From Linnemannia hyalina (taxonomy: Eukaryota; Mortierellomycota; Mortierellomycetes; Mortierellales; Mortierellaceae), in NCBI GenBank assembly GCA_019671135.1, contig JAHRHY010000007.1:1-64000 (forward strand): a stretch of DNA of 64,000 bases, in the 5' to 3' direction. Of this stretch, positions 10,049-18,763 are shown piece by piece. Below the pieces are notes generated by a model, which saw nothing but the letters and a program-made list of their open reading frames with translations, was not told the origin of the DNA and ran no database searches. A program made the translations under genes and the position numbers. Position 1 is the stretch's first letter, and each line of letters starts with the position of its first letter.

Positions 10049-10294
10049 ATGCCAACACTTAAAGAAATTAAGCAAATAATAGCCATTTATATACATGAGC
10101 ATCATATGCATCCTACAATGGCAATGTACTTGAGAGCTGTTTTGTTACGTGGTAAGTCTCAGCAAGAACTTAATGGTATGTCAAAGGAAGAACTGTGGGG
10201 ATTGGTAGACTTTTTTGCACCAGATTTACAAAAACATATGCATACAATTGGTGCATTATCATGGTCAGCACACCGAAAATTTGCTTCAGAGTAA
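10049..10294 (+). CDS. Hypothetical 81-aa protein
   Basis: The frame begins at an ATG 169 bp behind the TATA-like element in the repeat arm and stops 55 bp before the ATG of the next gene. The product is probably helical (LKEIKQIIAIYI, KSQQELNGMSKEELWGLVDF) with no membrane segment or Cys motif. The end loosely resembles SAP-type DNA-binding helices, which is only an impression. It could be a short real gene of the element or a leader of the following gene. Confidence 0.45.
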   Translation: MPTLKEIKQIIAIYIHEHHMHPTMAMYLRAVLLRGKSQQELNGMSKEELWGLVDFFAPDLQKHMHTIGALSWSAHRKFASE

Positions 10295-10349
10295 AGTGGT
10301 TTTTAAAAAGTTTGTAGTACATATCTCTGCAAACAGTAAGCTTTTCAAC

Positions 10350-12002
10350 ATGTCCGCTATACCTAAATCCATTAACAAGGCGCTGAACTCATATGCCCAT
10401 CTTATCTCTGATGTGGGCAAAGAGATTGCATTGCCTGGCAAACCAAAGACTGGCTGGAAAAAGTACTCAGAGATATTCTGCGATAGTTTAATACTCTGGG
10501 GATTGCACAACCGGGCTGACCTTGTTGACGAGCAACGCAAGAACACCACTGCCAATATTTGCGAAGCTTTTAAAGACCTTGATATTAGCCACTCCATGGT
10601 TAAAGTTGTTAACGAGGGTTATATCAAACCCAATAGTTTTTTTAGCTCTGAAATGCTACGAAAACATAGAAAAAAGTTTAGAAGTTCGGCCTTATACCAT
10701 GCAGGATATTTCAGCATTAAGGTAACGCTCAATGAACTGGAGGCCATCTCTTTAATTTCCGAGTTACCACCAATATTTCATAAGCTTGAGGTTGACTATA
10801 TTATCCTCCATGATATAGACATTGCTACGGATTGTAGATATGTTACAAGCCGTCCAATTCTTCAGCAATACCTTCAAGAGAGATTTGGAGAAGATTTGGA
10901 TATTGCCGACGATCTCCATAAGGTTGGTAACCACTGTCTCTCTTGGTTTGGAGTCACCGAAAAAGACCAAAAGGTCCGTTGTAAGGTTTATAACAAACTT
11001 GTACAGATGTTGGAGAGTGCTGAAGTAAAAATGTCGTTGGGTTCAAGAATGGAGAATTTTGTTATGGATGTGGATAAGGACCTACATAAGAGACTTCGAA
11101 AGGCGAAGAAAACAGGTCTAACAAGACTTGAAATTACCTTTTATGGACAGGAGATATATACATTCTCCTATTATAAAGGAGTTTTGGATGCCATAAAGGA
11201 AGAGATCCAAGAATGTCCCACGTTCTGCGTAAAATACAAGGCATATTGGAAGTACATAGTTGGCAATATATCATCCATGGTAGGTATTCATGTAACAATG
11301 GGTGAAAAATCGGCATTCGCATATTGCCATTGGTGGAACTCTGTTACAGGTAAGAAGTATGGTTCATATCGTAACAATGTCGAGAAAGAGGAAGCAATGA
11401 CGTTGTTAGCCAACTATAGCTTCAACGATAGACCAATATACTTTTTGGAGGTTGAGATGGATGAGAATAGCATCAAGGATATTACAGTTACCAAGTACAA
11501 ACGGCCTGACGAATGTACAGCAATAACACTTGTTGCAGGAGCACATAAAGGCATGTACCCATACATTTACGATGATGATGTTTTACAATTCGAGGATATG
11601 GGTATAGTGGAGGTAGATAATGTAAAGATCCAATGGCCTGAGAGAAGAATCCGCAAAGGTGCACCACCAATTGTTGATATTCATCTAGAAAACATGAATG
11701 GTGAGAATTTTATACAAGTCCATGATAGAGCTATCCACAAAGCAACATATAAAGCTGGATATAATGTACTTGAAATAAATACCAGCTATACAGTCATAGC
11801 AATTGCAATGGATATGTATCACAACAAAGAGTATATTTTTGCAACATTGTCCAATGGTATTAAAGTACGATGTGGACTTAGTTTAGAAACAAAGATCGTT
11901 GCATGGCTGGAAGAATATCCCGATGGCCAAGTTCCGTATATGAATTTCACCACATTGCAATGCAGAACTGTTCGCGGGTTCAAGGATATTTATATACGTT
12001 AA
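10350..12002 (+). CDS. Replication-initiator-like protein (550 aa)
   Basis: The ATG at 10350 (MSAIPKSINK) is chosen because the upstream extension of the frame has no other ATG and a TTTTTAAAAA palindrome (10300-10309) lies 40 bp in front. Three landmarks occur in the order seen in Rep_trans-type rolling-circle replication initiators: an acidic core HDIDIATDCR at residues about 154-163, a KVYNK block at about 212, and TGLTRLEITFY at about 255. In known initiators these correspond to metal-binding and fold-stabilising strands; the nicking tyrosine is not identified here. The C-terminal half is unfamiliar. The frame is intact and convergent with the transposase gene, 37 bp between stops. Family assignment is by motif pattern only. 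Confidence 0.6.
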   Translation: MSAIPKSINKALNSYAHLISDVGKEIALPGKPKTGWKKYSEIFCDSLILWGLHNRADLVDEQRKNTTANICEAFKDLDISHSMVKVVNEGYIKPNSFFSSEMLRKHRKKFRSSALYHAGYFSIKVTLNELEAISLISELPPIFHKLEVDYIILHDIDIATDCRYVTSRPILQQYLQERFGEDLDIADDLHKVGNHCLSWFGVTEKDQKVRCKVYNKLVQMLESAEVKMSLGSRMENFVMDVDKDLHKRLRKAKKTGLTRLEITFYGQEIYTFSYYKGVLDAIKEEIQECPTFCVKYKAYWKYIVGNISSMVGIHVTMGEKSAFAYCHWWNSVTGKKYGSYRNNVEKEEAMTLLANYSFNDRPIYFLEVEMDENSIKDITVTKYKRPDECTAITLVAGAHKGMYPYIYDDDVLQFEDMGIVEVDNVKIQWPERRIRKGAPPIVDIHLENMNGENFIQVHDRAIHKATYKAGYNVLEINTSYTVIAIAMDMYHNKEYIFATLSNGIKVRCGLSLETKIVAWLEEYPDGQVPYMNFTTLQCRTVRGFKDIYIR

Positions 12003-12018
12003 GAATGCTAATAGATAG

Positions 12019-12028
12019 TTTTTAAAAA
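12019..12028. promoter_or_regulatory. TTTTTAAAAA palindrome between two convergent stop codons
   Basis: This lies 17 nt behind the stop of the initiator-like gene and 12 nt behind the stop of the transposase gene on the other strand. Similar palindromes lie just outside other genes of these elements (10300, 13455, 16348, 17706, 18805), so it may be a shared transcription signal. Confidence 0.35.
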
Positions 12029-12039
12029 TTACAATGGGC

Positions 12040-12868
12040 TTACTTTGTACGCTTATATGATGGAATCTCCACTCCTGCAAAAATTTCACGTCGCTTATTA
12101 GTCGGCTCTTCCCGTTGTTTATCCTCGACATCCATAGTAGTCATCTCCAAGAACTGCTCTTGTAACTTTGTTATATCTCGTGCATCATGCAACATCTCAT
12201 CCACTGGAATATAATCCAAGATTTGTTCCATTGCACCATTGGCATATGGAAAGTCGAAGCCATCTCTAATCCAGGCACTATGAATGGGTTCCAGATTTAA
12301 CTGCAGTAGTGCCACCATCTTCTTGATGTTCATAAGTAAGAGACACAATCGCAATTGCAAATTATATGTTTCTATCTTGGTTACCAACACTGGTTTCCTA
12401 TTGTTGTGCTTCTCAAAGGTTGCTCCAAGATCTCCAAATTCGGCTTCTATCTGAGAGCGGAAACTGCCGAAAATCTTATTGTAGTTAGTTTCATCTTGTG
12501 CAAGATCTTTCCCACGGCTTTTGCGAATTGGATAACAAAAGTTTTTCTTGCTCATGCTTGTTTCTTCTACTATTTTCTTAATGTATTGTGTGTACCCTCC
12601 ATCCAATGCAATACAATCTAGCTCGTGGATGTGCTTATGTATCTTCATACCAACCAACATAGTACCATCGTTGTTATCCTTGCAAGGTAGCGATTTAGAG
12701 ACTAGTATTGCCATGCCATTGCAATCGACACACACTTGCGTTCTTACACCAGATTTCTTCAGCTTGTAAGAGTACATGTCTGAGCTAGACTTTTCTTCAC
12801 ATGAAAGACGTGTATCATGACCATCCAAATGCAATGTTACATGTGGGAATAGTGGTGGATTCCTGAGT
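12040..12868 (-). pseudogene. DDE transposase 1, 3' half
   Basis: This is the C-terminal part of a DDE_Tnp_4-like transposase, homologous to the intact enzyme at 16369-17658. It carries all three catalytic blocks: LHLDGHD, CIALDGGY and SFRSQIEAEFGDLGATFE. The N-terminal half is 5.4 kb away at 18315-18744 on the same strand; the two are separated by the direct-repeat element at 12873-18314 with a TTAG target duplication. Removing the insert would leave the frame intact, so loss of function is due to the insertion alone. The open frame seen running past 12873 is repeat sequence, not native protein. Confidence 0.85.
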
Positions 12869-12872
12869 TTAG

Positions 12873-13366
12873 CGGCCCCTTCATGTGCAGAGGATATAAA
12901 AAGGCATATAAAAAATATCCAAAGTCCAAGGAACGGAGTGTTGACTTCCATAACTGGCATATCTCTTCATAGTGGGCAACAGAACACAGAATAAAATAGC
13001 AATAGACAGCACAAGAATTTTTAAAATGTAATCTCTCCCCTGTATTTCACGACAAAGATACAGTTGAGAATACAAGTGCTTTAGATGATCACATACAAGA
13101 ACTACTCTGTCGAATCTTGCAGTGAGGGTTACAGGTTAATAGTAGATGGACATATTCAAGAGTTTGGTGTGCGAAAAATAAGAAGACTTTGTTGTTTGGA
13201 GAATAGGTTGGTGTTTAGTAGGATAGTTAAACAAAAAATGTTACAATGGTTGTCTTATATGCTTGGTATCATATATACATTCTCCTCTAATGGACGCGGT
13301 GGATATCGTCAAGATCTGCAGAGATGTAACAAACACCATATGATAATTTGGACTTGAAAGGCCTCC
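12873..13366. repeat. 494-bp terminal repeat, left copy (subtype A)
   Basis: The unit starts CGGCCCCTTCATGTG and ends GAAAGGCCTCC; the two tips are imperfect inverted repeats. It contains AGGATATAAAAAGGC and a TTTTTAAAAT palindrome. Two short open frames start back to back 9 bp apart in its middle; they recur in other copies simply because the repeat does. Confidence 0.9.
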
Positions 13367-13489
13367 TAGGTGGAAGTGTCGAAGACATGTTACATTTTTA
13401 AAAAGTTCATGCTATATATACAACCACAAATGCCAACTGTTGACAATTGGATAGTTTTTAAAATATCTACTCTTCATCTGTCTCAACAA

Positions 13490-15694
13490 CTACCAAAACT
13501 TTACATCTGGAGAGTACAATTTAGGCAATTCCTCGATCGTGAACCCCATGGCAATTAACTTCTGCTTTTGTTTGTTGTTGGTAAATTTGTCTCGACTATA
13601 GTTACTGTCACCGTTTGCAGGTATCTTATACAGCAGTCCAACAATAATGTCCTCTTCGTACCTCTTGAGCAGATGACATCCGTCGAAAAGGTAGTTGGTT
13701 GCATATTCATGCTTCTTGTCAAACGAACATGTTGTCCATTTAATTTCGTCTTTATCTATGACGATTATACCCGAGGAGCTTTTATCTTTAGGGTACCTTT
13801 TCCACATAACATCCTCAGCATCTTTATCATCCTCAGCATCTTTATCATCTTCAGCATCGTTATCACCCTCAGCATCTTTGTCATCCTCAGCATCGTTATC
13901 ACCCTCAGCATCTTTGTCATCTTCAGCATCTTTATCACCCACCGCATCTTTGTCATCCTCAGCATCTTTATCGCCCTCAGCATCTTTATCATCCTCACAT
14001 GTGCTCTCATCTTTCTGTGGCAAGCTTTGCTTATGCTCATGCGGTTTAAATCCCATAGCAAACAACTTCTCTTTTTCCTTCTGGCTAAGAGAATGACACT
14101 CTACATTCTCTGCAGCAATATGGTCATCAGTCATCAAGCCGATTACAGTGTCTTTTTTGCGCATCTTGAGAATGTGCATTCCATTTACAAGTACATTCTC
14201 GGAATATTCCAAGTACTTGTTAAGTTTTTTCCATATCACCTTGGATTTATCTGTTGGTCCTTCTACTGGTACTTCTTCTTCTACTTCGATCTCCTCGTTG
14301 AAAAGCGTCTTTCTCTCTTCATCAGACAATGGTTGAAGTTTCATCTTGCTAAGCATGGAGCGTTCCAAGATATCCAACTCTGGAACATCACCGACACCGC
14401 GCAGAGCATCAAGCGTAAACAGGCCAACGTATGTATTCTTTCCAGATAGCCTGACAATGTACTTGCCATTCATCGTAAACTTAGTTGCATACTCAAGCAT
14501 GTCGTTATTAGGATGAATCATCCATCCTCTGTCCTTCGCACGTGCTATGTCTTTCTCTGATCTAATGTTATGCACCGTTGTGGCCAGTGCAAATGTATGT
14601 TCATCTTTTCCATCCTTAGAAACGTCTACATTAGAAGATGGCTCTGCATTTTTGGGCATCTCTGAATGCCTTTTCTTTCGAGAAGTCTTCTTCTCATCAT
14701 CCTTAGATGACTTTTTATGAGATAGTTTTTCATCAGGGTTATCCTTAGAGGTATCATCTCCAGATTCTACATCAGGTCTGTTATTGGACTTGCCATCATC
14801 AGAGTCTTTATCATCAGGGGAATCATCGTCAGAGCCAGCATCATCAGACGTATCACCATCATCTGTATCATCCTCAGAATTCTCATCAGCAGAAGACTCT
14901 TCTATTTTTTCTACATCTGCAGGAGTTGCCTCTTGGAGTCCCATCTTTTGCAATATACGTACCTCTTTGTCAGATATTTCCGGTACAGGAAGATTTTTCC
15001 CCATGAGCTCAGGTGGACACAATACAATGTAGAGGTCCTTTTCCTTCAGCTTAATAATGTACTTGCCATTTACAGTAAAGTTCTTTGCATATAGAAAAGC
15101 TGGATTAGTTGCATAACGCATCCATATGCCTGTATTAGCGAGTGGTACATTTTTCTTGGACGTTATGTCAACTACCTTTGGACTCAACGGAAAGGAGACG
15201 GCAATTTTATCTTCTTCATCATCATCGTCGGACGGCTCTTCATCCTCGGAAGTCATATCGTCATCAGATGATACAAACTTAGAAGTATGTGTCTTCTTTA
15301 AAGCCTTGGAAGACTTGGGACGCGTAACGACAGGTGCATTCTTGTTACCACGTTTTATATGACCTCTATCTTGATCTTGATGACGCCCACAGTATGTTTG
15401 ACCAATTTTGGCTACACTACCACAATTAGCGCCCTTAATGGTTGTGCCTTGACACTTGCGCGCAGGATCGTGGACATAACAATGCATGCCTTCATCGTCA
15501 ACTTCCTTCATGCATTTACGCTTGGACTTGACGCACTTTGCTCCACAAAAGTAGTATCTCTCCACTTCCTTATCCCCATCAAGCGCCTTAAAGATCTTAT
15601 TTGCATCTTTCTTGGTAAACTCCACTCCCTTCTTAGAAGAAAATGTCTCGAAGGCCTTGGTGATGAGCTCGATTGTAAGCTGAACGTACTGCAT
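13490..15694 (-). CDS. Cys-rich zinc-binding protein with acidic linkers and four repeats (734 aa)
   Basis: The product is read from the ATG at 15694. Residues 50-105 hold Cys50, 54, 61, 72, 81, 91, 102 and His75, 105, with the pattern CQGTTIKGANC...YCGRH typical of small C-x(n)-C-x(n)-C-x2-H zinc units. Four copies of a ~65-residue module follow at about 191-253, 395-460, 490-555 and 650-725, each with W, a Y/N-A-N/T core, NGKYIIKL-like strand and a closing K-M/A-MG. Between them are Asp/Glu/Ser/Lys-rich linkers and a DKDAE-type run coded by a minisatellite near 13810-14000. Similar Cys/His units and short repeated modules occur in large DNA virus proteins; that link is inference. A TATAAATA lies about 220 bp upstream. 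The job is unknown; a DNA-binding or accessory role in transposition would fit. Confidence 0.75.
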   Translation of the reverse strand: MQYVQLTIELITKAFETFSSKKGVEFTKKDANKIFKALDGDKEVERYYFCGAKCVKSKRKCMKEVDDEGMHCYVHDPARKCQGTTIKGANCGSVAKIGQTYCGRHQDQDRGHIKRGNKNAPVVTRPKSSKALKKTHTSKFVSSDDDMTSEDEEPSDDDDEEDKIAVSFPLSPKVVDITSKKNVPLANTGIWMRYATNPAFLYAKNFTVNGKYIIKLKEKDLYIVLCPPELMGKNLPVPEISDKEVRILQKMGLQEATPADVEKIEESSADENSEDDTDDGDTSDDAGSDDDSPDDKDSDDGKSNNRPDVESGDDTSKDNPDEKLSHKKSSKDDEKKTSRKKRHSEMPKNAEPSSNVDVSKDGKDEHTFALATTVHNIRSEKDIARAKDRGWMIHPNNDMLEYATKFTMNGKYIVRLSGKNTYVGLFTLDALRGVGDVPELDILERSMLSKMKLQPLSDEERKTLFNEEIEVEEEVPVEGPTDKSKVIWKKLNKYLEYSENVLVNGMHILKMRKKDTVIGLMTDDHIAAENVECHSLSQKEKEKLFAMGFKPHEHKQSLPQKDESTCEDDKDAEGDKDAEDDKDAVGDKDAEDDKDAEGDNDAEDDKDAEGDNDAEDDKDAEDDKDAEDVMWKRYPKDKSSSGIIVIDKDEIKWTTCSFDKKHEYATNYLFDGCHLLKRYEEDIIVGLLYKIPANGDSNYSRDKFTNNKQKQKLIAMGFTIEELPKLYSPDVKFW
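13810..14000. repeat. Coding minisatellite, 15/30-bp units
   Basis: Repeats of CATCTTTATCATCCTCAG-like units encode the DKDAEDDKDAEG run in the third linker of the Cys-rich protein. The frame is kept throughout. Confidence 0.85.
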
Positions 15695-16368
15695 GTTTTT
15701 GGATATGAACGATATAGATTGTACTTGTGGTATGGTGGGTGTGAATGACTTTTCAGTTTATGTGTGGTAGATTGCAGCTGCTTAGTACACTGATATAAAG
15801 AATTGCAATAAAAGATGGTTGTATAGGTATGGATGGTTGTATAGATATGGATAATGGTTGGTTGGTTACTAGATAAGATAAAGATTAAGCAAGAGGGAAG
15901 TGGAGTCCTTTATTTATACTAATTCATGGGACACTGCCACATTGGATATTAATAGCGCTTGCTTATTAACACTGCTTGGCGCTTAGTAACAAAAGAGTTT
16001 TAAAAAGGCATCTAAGTGGTTAATAACGTAGTGTTCCTCGTATGACGTAGATCTTGCTTATTAAGACTGCTTGGCGTTAAAGACGGGGTTTAAAAATGGT
16101 TAAGAATGTAGTATTCTTTTATGACGTAGGTTTGTACATGTGTTTATGTATTCTTTTATGACGTAGGTTTGTACATGTGTTTATCCTCTTTGTTAAATAA
16201 AAAGGAATGTTGTAGAATAGCATAGAATAGCATCCGATCTACTACAATAATACCATGACTTTTAATAATAGATACCGGTGCATATTAGCGTCTAGGCAGT
16301 TAATACCGTATCTCAACGCTGACTAAATAGGCTATGTATGACTATTCTTTTAAAAACCTGCAATAAGT
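15695..16368. promoter_or_regulatory. Intergenic region with TATAAATA and repeated TGACGTAG motifs
   Basis: This AT-rich spacer separates the two minus-strand genes of the element. A TATAAATA (minus, near 15912-15919) suits the Cys-rich gene. TATGACGTAG occurs four times, two of them within a perfect 36-bp tandem duplication (about 16112-16183) that is single in the second copy of the element. TGACGT is the core of ATF/CREB-type sites; binding here is a guess. CTTTTAAAAACC lies 13 nt behind the transposase stop. Confidence 0.45.
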
Positions 16369-17658
16369 CTACAGATTACCATTAACATCCATTTGTCGCT
16401 TCGTACCTCTAAGCTCAATGGAAAGACCGGGTTGCATTATTACTGCTTGATCCATTGGTGTGTCCTCATCAACATTAACATCAACATCACCATGAAGATT
16501 AATACCAAGAAATTTGTTCTGGAGTTGTGCCATTGTATTTCCATCCTCCACTAGCGCACCAACATCAACATATCCCATTGGTTGCTCAACGTCGTTCTCT
16601 GTTGTCGGATACTCGAATCCTTCGCGAAGCCAAGCTGTATGAATTGGTTCTGCAGAAATCTTCAACAAAGCAACCATCTTTTTCATGTTTAAGAGTAACA
16701 AAGATAACTTCAACTGCAAATTATATGTTTGTTTCTTATCCACCAACACAGGAGTACGGTTGTTGTGTTTCTCAAATGTGGAACCAAGGTCTGCAAACAG
16801 AGATTCCATCTGCGAGCGGAAACTACCAAAGGTGGTATTGTATAACGCTTCTTCCTGTGTAAGTTCCTTGTTCTTCTGTTTACGGTATGGATGAGCGAAA
16901 TTTTGGACTTTAAGAGTATCAGACTCATCTATAAGCCTCCTTAAGAACTGTGGATACCCTCCATCGAGAGCAATGCAATCCATCTCATGCACTCTCTTGT
17001 CCAACTTCATCGTTAGCAGCATTGTTCCATCAGCATTGTTCTTGCAAGATGCAGATTTGGAGACAAATAAAGCCATGCCATTACAATCCATTGCTACCTG
17101 TGTGCGTAATCCTGACTTTTTCAGCTTGTAAGAGTACATATCAGCACTGCTCTCACCTTTGTATGTTGCTCTTGTATCATGACCATCAAGATGCAATGTA
17201 ACATGCTTAAATAATGGAGGATTCTTTTCCTTTGCAGACAAAAGGCGTATTTTAATTGTGGAGAACATTGTTGCAATGCAGTTGGTGATGTACTTGTTGT
17301 GCAAAGTATATTCTTTCTTATAAAACACAGAGTGCATTGCATGAAAGCTACTTTTTGGCATGTGTGGTTCCATTGCTTCCATAGACAGTCCTTTGACAAG
17401 ATGGTAGAGCATTAAAAGACCTTTCTCCACTTCTTTGTATGGACCAGGATACTTAACCTTTGGCCAGATGTCAACAAGAAAGAAGTACACTGGAATAGGA
17501 CCAAGGCGTCGATTTAGGGTTTCTTTTATTTCTGGCATATACCCAATTTCCTTGCTTACAGTACGATGATTATTACGTGGTGTAATTGTTGGCCATCCAG
17601 CGTTGAGGAAAGTCCAATGGTCATCAAGCAGTTGTTGGAAGTGTTTTGTTAGATCCAT
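16369..17658 (-). CDS. DDE transposase 2 (429 aa)
   Basis: The start is the ATG at 17658 (MDLTKHFQQL), 48 bp behind a TTTTTTAAAAA palindrome. The N-terminal half has a helix-turn-helix-like block (VEKGLLMLYHLVKGLSMEAM) and the C-terminal half an RNase H-fold DDE core in DDE_Tnp_4 style: Asp158 in LHLDGHD, Asp232 in CIALDGGY and Glu285 in SFRSQMESLFADLG. The tail is acidic. It is intact, with a near-identical copy at 26319-27614 and a more distant homolog in the outer element. It probably moves the direct-repeat elements and perhaps the solo 494-bp units, which share the ends. Confidence 0.88.
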   Translation of the reverse strand: MDLTKHFQQLLDDHWTFLNAGWPTITPRNNHRTVSKEIGYMPEIKETLNRRLGPIPVYFFLVDIWPKVKYPGPYKEVEKGLLMLYHLVKGLSMEAMEPHMPKSSFHAMHSVFYKKEYTLHNKYITNCIATMFSTIKIRLLSAKEKNPPLFKHVTLHLDGHDTRATYKGESSADMYSYKLKKSGLRTQVAMDCNGMALFVSKSASCKNNADGTMLLTMKLDKRVHEMDCIALDGGYPQFLRRLIDESDTLKVQNFAHPYRKQKNKELTQEEALYNTTFGSFRSQMESLFADLGSTFEKHNNRTPVLVDKKQTYNLQLKLSLLLLNMKKMVALLKISAEPIHTAWLREGFEYPTTENDVEQPMGYVDVGALVEDGNTMAQLQNKFLGINLHGDVDVNVDEDTPMDQAVIMQPGLSIELRGTKRQMDVNGNL

Positions 17659-17820
17659 AATAATATTTATGTATTGGATTGTCATGACGTTAACCAACAA
17701 TAACAATTTTTTAAAAAGGCTTATACTTAACTGCATACACAACAGCATGTAGGATGGTATCTATCATACAGCAAGCACATAGTTGAGAATACAAATATAT
17801 TTTTATATTTTATTCGGTAG

Positions 17821-18314
17821 CGGCCCCTTCATGTGCAGAGGATATAAAAAGGCATATAAAAAATATCCAAAGTCCAAGGAACGGAGTGTTGACTTCCATA
17901 ACTGGCATATCTCTTCATAGTGGGCAACAGAACACAGAATAAAATAGCAATAGACAGCACAAGAATTTTTAAAATGTAATCTCTCCCCTGTATTTCACGA
18001 CAAAGATACAGTTGAGAATACAAGTGCTTTAGATGATCACATACAAGAACTACTCTGTCGAATCTTGCAGTGAGGGTTACAGGTTAATAGTAGATGGACA
18101 TATTCAAGAGTTTGGTGTGCGAAAAATAAGAAGACTTTGTTGTTTGGAGAATAGGTTGGTGTTTAGTAGGATAGTTAAACAAAAAATGTTACAATGGTTG
18201 TCTTATATGCTTGGTATCATATATACATTCTCCTCTAATGGACGCGGTGGATATCGTCAAGATCTGCAGAGATGTAACAAACACCATATGATAATTTGGA
18301 CTTGAAAGGCCTCC
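17821..18314. repeat. 494-bp terminal repeat, right copy (subtype A)
   Basis: The copy is identical by eye to 12873-13366 and in the same orientation. It is followed by TTAG, the target duplication. Confidence 0.9.
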
Positions 18315-18744
18315 TTAGCAGACATCAAGCGTATAGGAAATGTGGAGAACATATTCGCAAGTGCATGGTTAATATGCTTCGAATGCACATTATAGTTAGT
18401 CTTGTAGAACTCTGTATGAATGGAGTGGAAACTACTTTTTGGTATGTGGGTTGACATTCCATCCATTGCCAAGCCTGCAACTAAGTGGTACAATATCAAC
18501 AATCCTTTGTCGACTTCTCTGTATGGACCTGGATACTGCTTGAGAGACCAAATAACTACAAGAAAGTAGAATACAGGAATTGCACCTAATCTTCTTATAA
18601 GTAAGTCTTTAACAGTTTTCATATGTGCTACTAGCTTCAACGCAGTCCTATGATTATTAGATGGTTCTTGCGTAGGCCATTCTACATCCAAAAAAGTCCA
18701 TTCATCCTCTAACAACCGTTGAAATAGGCGCTTTAAGTTTGCCA
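18315..18744 (-). pseudogene. DDE transposase 1, 5' half
   Basis: The coding part begins at the ATG at 18744 (MANLKRLFQRLLED), 42 bp behind the TATATAAA of the right repeat arm. It matches the N-terminal half of transposase 2, including GAIPVFYFLVVIW, the helix-turn-helix-like block and IPKSSFHSIH, and ends at RLMSAK where the direct-repeat element entered. The catalytic half lies at 12040-12868. Confidence 0.85.
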
Positions 18745-18763
18745 TGACTGTAATTACAACCTG

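Larger units (their letters stand above)
12873..18314. mobile_element. 5.4-kb DNA element with 494-bp terminal direct repeats
   Basis: Two 494-bp repeats in the same orientation (12873-13366 and 17821-18314), identical by eye, flank two minus-strand genes: a Cys-rich four-repeat protein and a DDE transposase. The whole unit is bounded by a 4-bp duplication, TTAG (12869-12872 and 18315-18318), inside the outer element's transposase gene, so it entered as one unit. A second copy at 24291-28270 has the same inner junction with its right repeat. No reverse transcriptase is present. Confidence 0.85.

Noticed and set aside
12881..13357. Two conserved divergent small frames inside every 494-bp unit
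   Set aside because: Their starts are only 9 bp apart, they recur because the repeat recurs, and base changes between copies do not look like silent changes in a coding frame. A function is possible but not supported.
13568..14449. Long plus-strand hydrophobic frame
   Set aside because: It is the antisense reading of the Cys-rich gene's acidic minisatellite region (Ile/Ser/Leu/Phe repeats); the minus-strand frame has the repeated domains.
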